Shown: one piece after another, positions 57,178 through 64,000 of the stretch | Numbering within the stretch: position 1 is the stretch's first letter | Layout of the letters: each line of letters starts with the position of its first letter | Source: Mycolicibacterium cosmeticum | GTDB taxonomy: Bacteria > Actinomycetota > Actinomycetes > Mycobacteriales > Mycobacteriaceae | Assembly: GCF_000613185.1 (NCBI RefSeq) | Contig: NZ_CCBB010000001.1 | Span: forward strand, 2,294,001 to 2,358,000 | Length of the DNA: 64,000 bases | Direction: 5' to 3' | Position numbers and translations under genes: made by a program | The notes under the pieces: model-generated | Databases searched by the model: none | What the model was told of the DNA's origin: nothing | The model's input: the letters and a program-made list of their open reading frames with translations, nothing else

Positions 57178-58708
57178 GAGGCCCGACGACCGCCTCGGCG
57201 GCGGTCACCAAGCTTGCCTCCCTTGCCAATTCGAGGACCGCTTCGATCTCCGGCGCCAGGTGGCGATCCGGCCCGAGGCCCGGTACCCGGTCACGCACCG
57301 CGGCGATCACCGCCGCGGTGGCCGGCGCCGGCCGCAACGGTGCCCGCATCTCGATTCCCCTTGCGGCGGTGAGCACTTCGATGGCCAAGACGCGGGTGAG
57401 CCCGTCGATGGCCTTGCGCAGTTTGCGGGCCGCCGACCATCCCATGGAGACGTGGTCCTCCTGCATGGCCGACGACGGGATCGAGTCGACGCTCGCGGGC
57501 TGGGCCAGACGTTTGAGTTCGGAGACGATGGCGGCCTGGGTGTACTGCGCGATCATGTGTCCGCTGTCGACACCCGGGTCGTCGGCCAGGAACGCGTTGA
57601 GGCCGCGGTTGCGCGCCGCGTCCAGGAAGCGGTCGGTGCGCCGCTCGCTGATGCTGGCCAGGTCGGCCACGGCGATCGCGAGGAAATCCAGCACATAGGC
57701 GACCGGGGCGCCGTGGAAGTTCCCGTTGGACTCGACGGTGCCGGCGTCGGTGATCACGGGATTGTCGACGACGCTGGCCAATTCCCGGTCGGCGACGCTG
57801 CGGGCATGCGCCACGGTGTCACGCGCGGCGCCGGCGACCTGGGGTGCACACCGCAACGAGTAGGCATCCTGCACCAGCGGGCAGTCCGGTCCGCTGTGAC
57901 TGGCGACGATGGGTGATCCGGCCAGTATCCGCGTCATGTTCGCGGCCGCGACGGCCTGGCCGGCCTGGGGCCGCAAGGCCTGCAGATGTGCCGCGAACAC
58001 TCGGTCGGTGCCCAGCAGGCCCTCGACGCTCATCGCCGCGGCGATATCGGCCAGCACCAGCAGCCGGTCGAGATCGGCCAGCGCCAGCACCAGCTGCCCC
58101 AGCATCCCGTCGGTCCCGTTGATCAGGGCCAGGCCTTCCTTCTCGGCGAAGGTGACCGGTTCCAGCCCGTGCGCACGCAGGGCGTCCGCGGCCGGCAGCA
58201 GCGCACCGTCACGGGTGCGGACATGACCCTCACCCATGACCGCGAGCGCGACGTGCGACAGCGGCGCCAGGTCACCGGAGCAGCCGAGGCTGCCGTATTC
58301 GTAGACCACCGGCGTCAGCCCGGCGGACAACAGCGCGGCGTACGTCTGGGCGACATGCGGTCGGACCCCGGTGCGACCGGTGGCCAGCGTCGAGAGCCGC
58401 AGCAACATCATCGCCCTGATGACCTCGCGTTCGACTTCCGGCCCCGATCCTGCGGCATGCGAGCGAATCAGGCTGCGCTGCAGCTTCGTTCGCAATTCTG
58501 GTGGGATGTGCCGGGTGGCCAGCGCCCCGAAGCCGGTGGAGATGCCGTACGCCGGGACGGGATTGTTCGCCAGCGCTTCGATGCGCGCCCGACTCGCGGC
58601 GATCGCGGCCACCGCATCGTCGGCGAGCACCGTAGCCGCATCATCACGCGCCACCCGCACGACGTCGTCGGCACTGACGGGGCCGACACCCACCACAACC
58701 TGAACCAT
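57170..58708 (-). CDS. hutH: Histidine ammonia-lyase HutH
   Basis: 512 aa from the ATG at 58708 (another ATG at 58723 adds 5 residues; neither has a strong ribosome site). Catalytic Tyr54 in YGISTGFG, the MIO segment GSLGCSGDLAPLSH with Cys143-Ser144-Gly145, NGTDGML, QDAYSLRCAPQV, NPVITDAG and MQEDHVSMGW. The first MIO residue is Cys instead of Ala, a substitution I recall the family pattern allowing, so an active MIO is expected. It deaminates L-histidine to urocanate for HutU. The gene stands outside the hut operon, convergent (8-base overlap) with the MIO-less homologue. Confidence 0.92.
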   Translation of the reverse strand: MVQVVVGVGPVSADDVVRVARDDAATVLADDAVAAIAASRARIEALANNPVPAYGISTGFGALATRHIPPELRTKLQRSLIRSHAAGSGPEVEREVIRAMMLLRLSTLATGRTGVRPHVAQTYAALLSAGLTPVVYEYGSLGCSGDLAPLSHVALAVMGEGHVRTRDGALLPAADALRAHGLEPVTFAEKEGLALINGTDGMLGQLVLALADLDRLLVLADIAAAMSVEGLLGTDRVFAAHLQALRPQAGQAVAAANMTRILAGSPIVASHSGPDCPLVQDAYSLRCAPQVAGAARDTVAHARSVADRELASVVDNPVITDAGTVESNGNFHGAPVAYVLDFLAIAVADLASISERRTDRFLDAARNRGLNAFLADDPGVDSGHMIAQYTQAAIVSELKRLAQPASVDSIPSSAMQEDHVSMGWSAARKLRKAIDGLTRVLAIEVLTAARGIEMRAPLRPAPATAAVIAAVRDRVPGLGPDRHLAPEIEAVLELAREASLVTAAEAVVGPLS

Positions 58709-58775
58709 CCGATGATTGTGCATGCACCACCGACCGGCCGGCCGATATGGGGCCAGGTGTTCTAGCCTGGCTCAG

Positions 58776-59936
58776 ATGACCAACCCCGTGGCACTGCGCG
58801 CCGGTATCCCGCCGTTCTATGTGATGGACGTGTGGCTGGCGGCCGCCGAGCGGCAGCGCACGCACGGGGACTTGGTGAATTTGTCGGCGGGTCAGCCCAG
58901 CGCGCAGGCGCCGGCACCGGTGCGTGCGGCCGCCGCCGAGGCGCTGACCCACCACAATCTCGGATACACGGTCGCCCTGGGCATTCCGGAGCTGCGCGCG
59001 GCCATCGCCGCGTCGTACGAGCACCGGTACGGCCTGCATGTGGAACCCGATGCGGTGGTGGTGACCACCGGCTCCACCGGCAGTTTCCTGCTGGCATTCC
59101 TGTCGTGCTTCGACGTCGGCGACCGGGTGGCGGTCACCAGTCCCGGCTACCCCTGCTATCGCAACATCCTGTCGGCGCTGGGCTGCGAGGTGGTCGAGGT
59201 GCCGTGCGGACCGGAGACCCGGTTCCAGCCGACGGTGGCCATGCTCGAGGCGCTGGACCCGCCGGCGAAGGGGCTGATCATCGCCAGCCCGGCGAATCCA
59301 ACCGGGACCGTCATCGCCCCGGCCGATCTCGCGGCGATCGCCCGCTGGTGTGACGCCAACCGGGTGCAACTGGTCAGCGACGAGATCTACCACGGCCTGG
59401 TCTACCCCGGCGCCCCGACCACCAGCTGCGCGTGGGAGACCTCGCGCAATGCCATTGTGGTGAACAGCTTTTCGAAGTACTTCGCGATGACGGGCTGGCG
59501 CTTGGGTTGGCTGCTGGTGCCCGAACCGCTGCGCCGCGCCGTCGACTGTCTGACCGGGAACTTCTCCATCTGCCCACCCACCCTGCCGCAGTTGGCCGCC
59601 GTTGCCGCGTTCGATCCCGAGTCGCTGGCCACCGCCGACGCCCTGGTCCAGGACTACGCGGTGAACCGGGACCTGTTGTTGCGCGGGTTGCCCGAGATCG
59701 GGCTGGACCGGTTGGCCCCCGCCGATGGCGCGTTCTATGTGTACGCCGACATCTCGCGGTACTCGCACGACTCACTGGACTTCTGCGCGCGGTTGCTGGC
59801 CGACACCGGGGTCGCCATCGCCCCAGGGGTCGATTTCGACACCGTGCACGGCGGGTCGTTCGTCCGGCTGTCCTTTGCAGGGGCTGCCGACGAGATCACC
59901 GAGGCCCTGACCCGGATGGGGTCCTGGCTGACCTGA
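58776..59936 (+). CDS. aspB: PLP-dependent aminotransferase AspB
   Basis: 386 aa. Fold type I class I/II aminotransferase: NLSAGQPSAQAPAPVR, TTGSTGSFLLAFLSCFDVGD, SPANPTGTVI, VSDEIYHGLVYPG, and the PLP-lysine motif NSFSKYFAMTGWRLGW. It matches the position of Rv3565 (aspB, 388 aa), which follows fadE33 in M. tuberculosis. The true substrate is unknown; its fixed place near steroid genes is unexplained. The 5' region carries GTGTTCTAGCCTG, the same 13 bases found just before fadA5. Confidence 0.88.
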   Translation: MTNPVALRAGIPPFYVMDVWLAAAERQRTHGDLVNLSAGQPSAQAPAPVRAAAAEALTHHNLGYTVALGIPELRAAIAASYEHRYGLHVEPDAVVVTTGSTGSFLLAFLSCFDVGDRVAVTSPGYPCYRNILSALGCEVVEVPCGPETRFQPTVAMLEALDPPAKGLIIASPANPTGTVIAPADLAAIARWCDANRVQLVSDEIYHGLVYPGAPTTSCAWETSRNAIVVNSFSKYFAMTGWRLGWLLVPEPLRRAVDCLTGNFSICPPTLPQLAAVAAFDPESLATADALVQDYAVNRDLLLRGLPEIGLDRLAPADGAFYVYADISRYSHDSLDFCARLLADTGVAIAPGVDFDTVHGGSFVRLSFAGAADEITEALTRMGSWLT

Positions 59937-59954
59937 CTTGTCGGACGGTGGGCG

Positions 59955-59960
59955 TACAGT
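59955..59960 (+). promoter_or_regulatory. Candidate -10 element for a leaderless transcript
   Basis: TACAGT ends 6 bases before the ATG at 59967, the spacing expected when transcription starts at the A of the start codon. No Shine-Dalgarno sequence is present. Confidence 0.45.
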
Positions 59961-59966
59961 CAAACC

Positions 59967-61286
59967 ATGTTCGAAAGGGTGTTCGATTTCGGTATCGGTG
60001 CCGGTGTTGATACCGATGTCGATGCATACGCCGACGCCGACGAGGCGACGCTGCGCGGGCTCGTCGAGCAGTTCGAACGGCTGAAAGCGGCCGCCGCCGC
60101 GGCGCAGGCACGCGCAACGGAGGCCTGGGCAACGAAGCGCCATGCGGCGGAGATGGCCGCGGGCATACCGAAGAAGAAGCGCGGTCGCGGGCTGGCGAGC
60201 GAAGTGGCCCTGGCCCGCCGCGTCGCTCCCAAACGTGGTGGCCAGCATCTCGGTCTGGCGACGGCGCTGGTGCGCGAGATGCCGCATACCTTGGCGGCAC
60301 TGGAACGCGGGGTGCTCACCGAATGGCGTGCGACGCTGATCGTGCGTGAATCTGCGTGTCTGTCCGTCGAGCACCGCAGACAGCTCGACGCCGAGTTGTG
60401 CAGTGATGCATCCAAGCTCGAAGGCTGGGGCGACAAGCGGATCGCGGCCGAGGCGAAGAAGATCACCGTGCGGCTGGACACGGAAGCCGTGGTCGAACGC
60501 AATGCCAAGGCGGCCGAGGAGCGCTGCGTGTGGATCCGTCCCGCACCCGACACGATGACCTATGTGACGGTGTTGTTGCCCGTCGCGCAAGGAGTGGCGG
60601 TGTACGCCAGCCTCAAACGAGAGGCGGATACCACGTTCGACGGGCGCTCCCGCGGCCAGGTGATGGCCGACACGGTGGTCGAGCGCGTCACCGGGCGCCC
60701 CGCCGATGCGCCCGTTCCGGTTGCCCTCAATCTGGTGATGGCGGATACCACCTTGGCCGGGGACGACGACGAGCCCGGTTGGTTGGACGGCTACGGCCCG
60801 GTGCCAGCCGGATTCGCGTGCAAGATCGTCGGCGACGCGGCGATGGACGAAACCGTCAAGACCACCCTGCGGCGCCTCTACCGGCACCCCGACAGTGGGC
60901 AGCTCGTCGCGATGGAATCGCGCTCGCGGATCTTCCCCAAAGGGCTGGCCACCCTCATCGGGCTGCGTGATCAGACCTGCCGCACCCCGTATTGCGACGC
61001 CCCGATCCGTCACCACGATCACGCGCAACCTCACCGTGAGTCCGGCCGCACGAGCGCGCTCAACGGACTCGGTGAATGCGAGGCCTGCAACTATGCCAAG
61101 GAAGCCCCTGGCTGGCGGGTCCGGACGACGGAGCGAGACGGTCGCCACCGAGCGGACTTCACCACTCCGACCGGAGCCGTCTACCGGTCGATCGCCCCGC
61201 CACTACCGGGGCCACCGATCCGAAGACGGATCAGCATCACCGAGGGCCGGCTCAGTATCGATCTGGTCATGTTCGACGCTGCGTGA
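59967..61286 (+). CDS. DUF222/HNH endonuclease-like protein (13E12 repeat family)
   Basis: 439 aa. The N-terminal DUF222 domain is helical and basic (LRGLVEQFERLKAAAAAAQA and ALVREMPHTLAALERGVLTE). The C-terminal HNH domain has CRTPYCDAPIRHHDHAQPH and GECEACNYAKEAPGW, with the paired CxxC-like cysteines and His residues of the family. Mycobacteria carry many such genes (REP13E12/13E12 family); some contain attachment sites for phage-like elements. Nuclease activity and target are unknown. The stop overlaps the convergent acetoacetyl-CoA synthetase gene by 20 bases. Confidence 0.88.
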   Translation: MFERVFDFGIGAGVDTDVDAYADADEATLRGLVEQFERLKAAAAAAQARATEAWATKRHAAEMAAGIPKKKRGRGLASEVALARRVAPKRGGQHLGLATALVREMPHTLAALERGVLTEWRATLIVRESACLSVEHRRQLDAELCSDASKLEGWGDKRIAAEAKKITVRLDTEAVVERNAKAAEERCVWIRPAPDTMTYVTVLLPVAQGVAVYASLKREADTTFDGRSRGQVMADTVVERVTGRPADAPVPVALNLVMADTTLAGDDDEPGWLDGYGPVPAGFACKIVGDAAMDETVKTTLRRLYRHPDSGQLVAMESRSRIFPKGLATLIGLRDQTCRTPYCDAPIRHHDHAQPHRESGRTSALNGLGECEACNYAKEAPGWRVRTTERDGRHRADFTTPTGAVYRSIAPPLPGPPIRRRISITEGRLSIDLVMFDAA

Positions 61287-63186
61287 CATACCAATCCAGC
61301 AGATCGGGATTGTCGACGGCGCTGCGTTCCACCACCCGAGCCGCGTCCGCCCCCTGGAACAGCTTCTTGACGGGCACTTCGAGTTTCTTGCCGGTCCGGG
61401 TGTGTGGAATACCGGGAGCCACGATGATCTCGTCGGGTACATGCCGGGGCGACACCTCCGAGCGGATGGTCTCGTTCACCTTGCGCACCAGGGCATCGTC
61501 GAGTTCGGCACCCTCGGCGAGCACCACGAACAGCGGCATCCAGTAGCCGCCATCGGGTTGCTCCACACCGATCACCAGGGCTTCGGCGATCTCGGGCAGC
61601 CGCTCCACCGACTGATAGATGTCGGCACTGCCCATCCGGATGCCGTGCCGATTGAGCGTGGAATCCGACCGGCCGTGCACGATGACGCTGCCGTGGTCGG
61701 TGATGGTGATCCAGTCGCCGTGTCGCCACACCCCGGGATACATCGTGAAATAGGCGTCGCGGTACCGGCTGCCGTCCGGGTCGTTCCAGAACGCCACCGG
61801 CATGGACGGCAGGGGTTTGGTGACCACCAACTCCCCCACCTCCCCGCGCACCGGCCGGCCGGCTTCGTCCCACGCGTCCAGCGCCACCCCCAGATACGGC
61901 GCGGACAGCTCGCCCGGCCACACCGGCACCGTCGGGACGCCACCGGCGAACGCCGACACCACGTCGGTGCCGCCGCTGATCGAGGCCACCTGCACCCGCT
62001 CACCCACGTTGTCGCGCAACCACAATGACGTCGACGGCGGCAGGGAAGAACCGGTGATGCCCACGGTGCGCAACGCGGACAGATCATGATCGGTGCGCGG
62101 TACCGCCCCGGCCTTGGCGCAGCCGAGCACATACCCGGGGCTGGTGCCCAGCACGGTGACCCCGAGCCGGGCGGCGATCTGCCACAACGCATCCGGTGCA
62201 GGATGCGCCGGACTGCCGTCATAACAGACGATGGTGGCGCCGGCCAACAGGCCGGCGACCTGGAAGTTCCACATCATCCAGCTGGGGCTGGTGAACCAGA
62301 GGAAGGTGTCGTTCGGGCCGATATCACTCTGCAGGGCAACGGCTTTGAGATGCTCGACGAGCACCCCACCGTGCCCGTGGATGATGCCCTTGGGCAAGCC
62401 GGTCGTCCCGGAGGAGAACAGGATCCACAGCGGATGGTCGAAGTCCACGGCGGTGGTCTCCAGCTCGTCGGCGCCCGGCGCGCTGGCCTGCGCCCAGTCC
62501 AGGCACCCGGCGGGCACCGGGGCCAACCGCGATACGGCCACGGTCGCCTTGAGACCGGGCAGGCCGGCCCGCAGCTCGGCCACATCGGCACTCTTGTCGT
62601 GCACCTTGCCGCCGAACCGGTAACCGTCGGCCGTCACCAGCACCACCGGCTCCAGCTGGCCCAGCCGGTCCAGTGCGGCCTTGGCCGAGTAGTCCTGGCC
62701 GCACGCACTCCATACCGCCCCGATGCTGGACGCCCCCAAGAAGGCGATGACGGCCTCGACGATGTTGGGCAGGTACCCGACCACCCGGTCGCCGGGGCGG
62801 ACACCCAGGCCGCGCAGGGTGGCCGCGAAGGCGGCGGTGCGGCCCAACAGCTCGGTCCACGACAATTCGGTATCGGGAACGCCCTCGCCGATGCACAGGA
62901 TGGCCGGCCGGTCCGTGCGCGCCTGCCGAGCGATCTGATCGACGTAGTTCACCGTCGTACCCGGGAACCATTGCGCGCCGGGCATATCCGAGCTGGCCAA
63001 CACATCGCCGGCGATATCGCCCAGGCCGAAGTAGCGCCAGAGCGTGCCCCAGAACTCGGCGGGCTCGTCGACCGACCACTGCCACAGCGCGGGATAGTCG
63101 CGGGGCCGGCCGGCGAACCGCGCGAAGTCGGTGATGCGTGCGGCCTCGATCCCGGCCGGAGTCGGTTCCCACTGCGGCGTCGTCAC
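61267..63186 (-). CDS. Acetoacetyl-CoA synthetase
   Basis: 639 aa from the GTG at 63186. Adenylate-forming ligase of the acetoacetate-CoA group: N-terminal ARITDFARFAGRPRDYPALW, WFPGTTVNYVDQIARQA, the ATP loop LFSSGTTGLPKGIIHGHGG, GGTDVVSAFAGGVPTVPVW, HGRSDSTLNRHGIRMGSADI, and the Lys motif TRTGKKLEVPVKKLFQGA. It makes acetoacetyl-CoA from acetoacetate and ATP in the cytoplasm. Next to the SCO-type CoA transferase it forms a ketone-body/acetoacetate handling unit, useful for end products of lipid or amino-acid degradation. Confidence 0.92.
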   Translation of the reverse strand: MTTPQWEPTPAGIEAARITDFARFAGRPRDYPALWQWSVDEPAEFWGTLWRYFGLGDIAGDVLASSDMPGAQWFPGTTVNYVDQIARQARTDRPAILCIGEGVPDTELSWTELLGRTAAFAATLRGLGVRPGDRVVGYLPNIVEAVIAFLGASSIGAVWSACGQDYSAKAALDRLGQLEPVVLVTADGYRFGGKVHDKSADVAELRAGLPGLKATVAVSRLAPVPAGCLDWAQASAPGADELETTAVDFDHPLWILFSSGTTGLPKGIIHGHGGVLVEHLKAVALQSDIGPNDTFLWFTSPSWMMWNFQVAGLLAGATIVCYDGSPAHPAPDALWQIAARLGVTVLGTSPGYVLGCAKAGAVPRTDHDLSALRTVGITGSSLPPSTSLWLRDNVGERVQVASISGGTDVVSAFAGGVPTVPVWPGELSAPYLGVALDAWDEAGRPVRGEVGELVVTKPLPSMPVAFWNDPDGSRYRDAYFTMYPGVWRHGDWITITDHGSVIVHGRSDSTLNRHGIRMGSADIYQSVERLPEIAEALVIGVEQPDGGYWMPLFVVLAEGAELDDALVRKVNETIRSEVSPRHVPDEIIVAPGIPHTRTGKKLEVPVKKLFQGADAARVVERSAVDNPDLLDWYVTQRRT

Positions 63187-63201
63187 ATGGGCGAGCCTAT
63201 G

Positions 63202-63852
63202 TCACGTGAGGGTCGCCCCGGTGACCGCTCGCACATCGTCGGCCGACACTCCCGGTGCGGTCTCGACCAGGACCAGCGTTCCGTCGCCCACCACGTCGAT
63301 GACGGCGAGGTCGGTGACGATGCGGTGCACCACCCGTTCACCGGTGAGCGGCAGGCTGCACCGGTCGACGATCTTCGGGTTGCCCTGCTTGTCGGTGTGT
63401 TCCATCAGCACGATGACCCGGGATGCCCCGTGCACCAGGTCCATCGCACCCCCCATGCCCTTGACCATCTTGCCGGGCACCATCCAGTTGGCCAGGTCTC
63501 CGAACCGGGACACCTCCATCCCGCCGAGCACGGCGACGTCGATGTGCCCGCCGCGAATCATCCCGAAGGACAACGACGAATCGAAGTACGAGGCGCCGGG
63601 CAGCACGGTCACCGTTTCCTTGCCGGCGTTGATCAGATTCCCGTCCACCTCGTCCTCGACGGGGTAGGGCCCGGTGCCCAGGATGCCGTTCTCCGAGTGC
63701 AACGTGACCCGCACGGACGGGTCGAGGAAGCCGGGCACCAGCGTCGGCAGCCCGATCCCGAGGTTCACGTACTCGCCGTCGCGCAGTTCGGCGGCCACCC
63801 GGGCGGCCATCTCGGGCCTGCTCCAGCCGCGGCTGGTCTGGGTGTCGGTCAT
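63202..63852 (-). CDS. scoB: 3-oxoacid CoA-transferase subunit B
   Basis: 216 aa; ATG overlaps the scoA stop (ATGA). Class I CoA-transferase beta subunit: [20 protein letters not shown], the catalytic Glu motif [51 protein letters not shown] and [16 protein letters not shown]. It transfers CoA from succinyl-CoA to acetoacetate with subunit A. The next gene, 15 bases away, encodes acetoacetyl-CoA synthetase. Confidence 0.93.
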   Translation of the reverse strand: MTDTQTSRGWSRPEMAARVAAELRDGEYVNLGIGLPTLVPGFLDPSVRVTLHSENGILGTGPYPVEDEVDGNLINAGKETVTVLPGASYFDSSLSFGMIRGGHIDVAVLGGMEVSRFGDLANWMVPGKMVKGMGGAMDLVHGASRVIVLMEHTDKQGNPKIVDRCSLPLTGERVVHRIVTDLAVIDVVGDGTLVLVETAPGVSADDVRAVTGATLT

Positions 63853-64000
63853 GCGGTGGCCTCCCTGGTGGTGCGCTTCTCGATGCGAACGTCCTGTGCA
63901 CCCGTCTCGACGACGCGTTGCACGAACACGCCGGGCAGGTGCACCGTGTCGGGGTCGAGTTCGCCTGGCTGCACGAGCTTCTCGACCTGGGCGATGGTGA
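63849..64000 (-). CDS. scoA: 3-oxoacid CoA-transferase subunit A (C-terminal part only)
   Basis: The last 49 residues are inside the window; the rest lies beyond base 64000. The visible tail reads [19 protein letters not shown] and then [20 protein letters not shown], the typical C-terminus of CoA-transferase alpha subunits. It overlaps scoB by 4 bases and is therefore the first gene of the scoA-scoB-acetoacetyl-CoA synthetase operon. Confidence 0.88.
   Translation of the reverse strand, partial: TIAQVEKLVQPGELDPDTVHLPGVFVQRVVETGAQDVRIEKRTTREATA

Noticed and set aside
59967..61286. DUF222/HNH gene considered as an active mobile endonuclease or homing element.
   Set aside because: No flanking repeats, integrase or intron structure; the 13E12 family is common in mycobacterial chromosomes and is mostly uncharacterised.

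Overview
The window is high-GC actinobacterial DNA, almost certainly from a mycobacterium, probably a fast-growing environmental (Mycolicibacterium-type) species. The evidence is the gene-for-gene match of the centre to the M. tuberculosis cholesterol region (cyp125 to aspB, about Rv3540c-Rv3565), a ddn-type F420 nitroreductase, KstR and KstR2 operator motifs, and PGRS- and MPTR-like repeat proteins. Gene names and order for M. tuberculosis are recalled from knowledge; no search was run.

Region 1 (1-14.0 kb) looks like a cell-surface glycan locus. On the plus strand an operon encodes a GMC-type oxidoreductase (cut by the window edge), a family 2 glycosyltransferase and a secretory LIP-type lipase lipoprotein. 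Next come two secreted GH16 beta-glucanase-like enzymes with a small PASTA-like exported protein between them. On the minus strand a tight seven-gene operon (14017 down to 6436) encodes two GT2 glycosyltransferases, a large GT-C-like membrane protein, a small membrane protein, a MOP-type flippase, a polysaccharide pyruvyl transferase and a methyltransferase. It is preceded by an 839-base, partly AT-rich non-coding region. I infer synthesis and export of a pyruvylated surface glycan.

Region 2 (14.9-45.9 kb) is the steroid catabolic region. The ring/side-chain block is cyp125-fadE28-fadE29-chsH2-chsH1-ltp2, divergent from fadA5-NTF2-like-ddn, with two KstR boxes between them. Two SDR genes then diverge from echA20-ipdA-ipdB-ipdC across a KstR2 box. 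kstR2-fadA6 and fadE30/ipdF versus fadD3-fadE31-32-33 also carry KstR2 boxes. Together these remove the last propionyl side-chain unit and degrade the C/D rings through HIP-CoA. Accessory genes break the synteny. An FdhF/YdeP-like molybdoenzyme, a CDF transporter and an XRE-cupin/FAD-oxidase/cupin module sit where M. tuberculosis has fdxB and Rv3555c. A secreted PGRS-GH5 fusion sits in the PPE64 slot, and a secreted MPTR-like repeat protein sits in the PPE63 slot.

Region 3 (46.0-58.7 kb) is a complete histidine-utilisation locus lying between fadE33 and aspB. One minus-strand operon reads IclR regulator, OpuC-type quaternary-amine ABC transporter (ATPase, two permeases, lipoprotein), hutU, M20 amidohydrolase, hutF, hutI. 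Divergent from it is a HutH-like protein whose MIO cofactor triad is missing, while a conventional hutH lies convergent to that gene. A MIO-less lyase next to a betaine-type transporter suggests breakdown of a trimethylated histidine (hercynine or ergothioneine) feeding the hut pathway. This is the most interesting proposal in the window.

Region 4 (58.8-64.0 kb) holds aspB, a DUF222/HNH (13E12-type) protein, acetoacetyl-CoA synthetase and the scoB/scoA CoA transferase, the last cut by the window edge. No tRNA, rRNA, CRISPR array or insertion sequence was seen.
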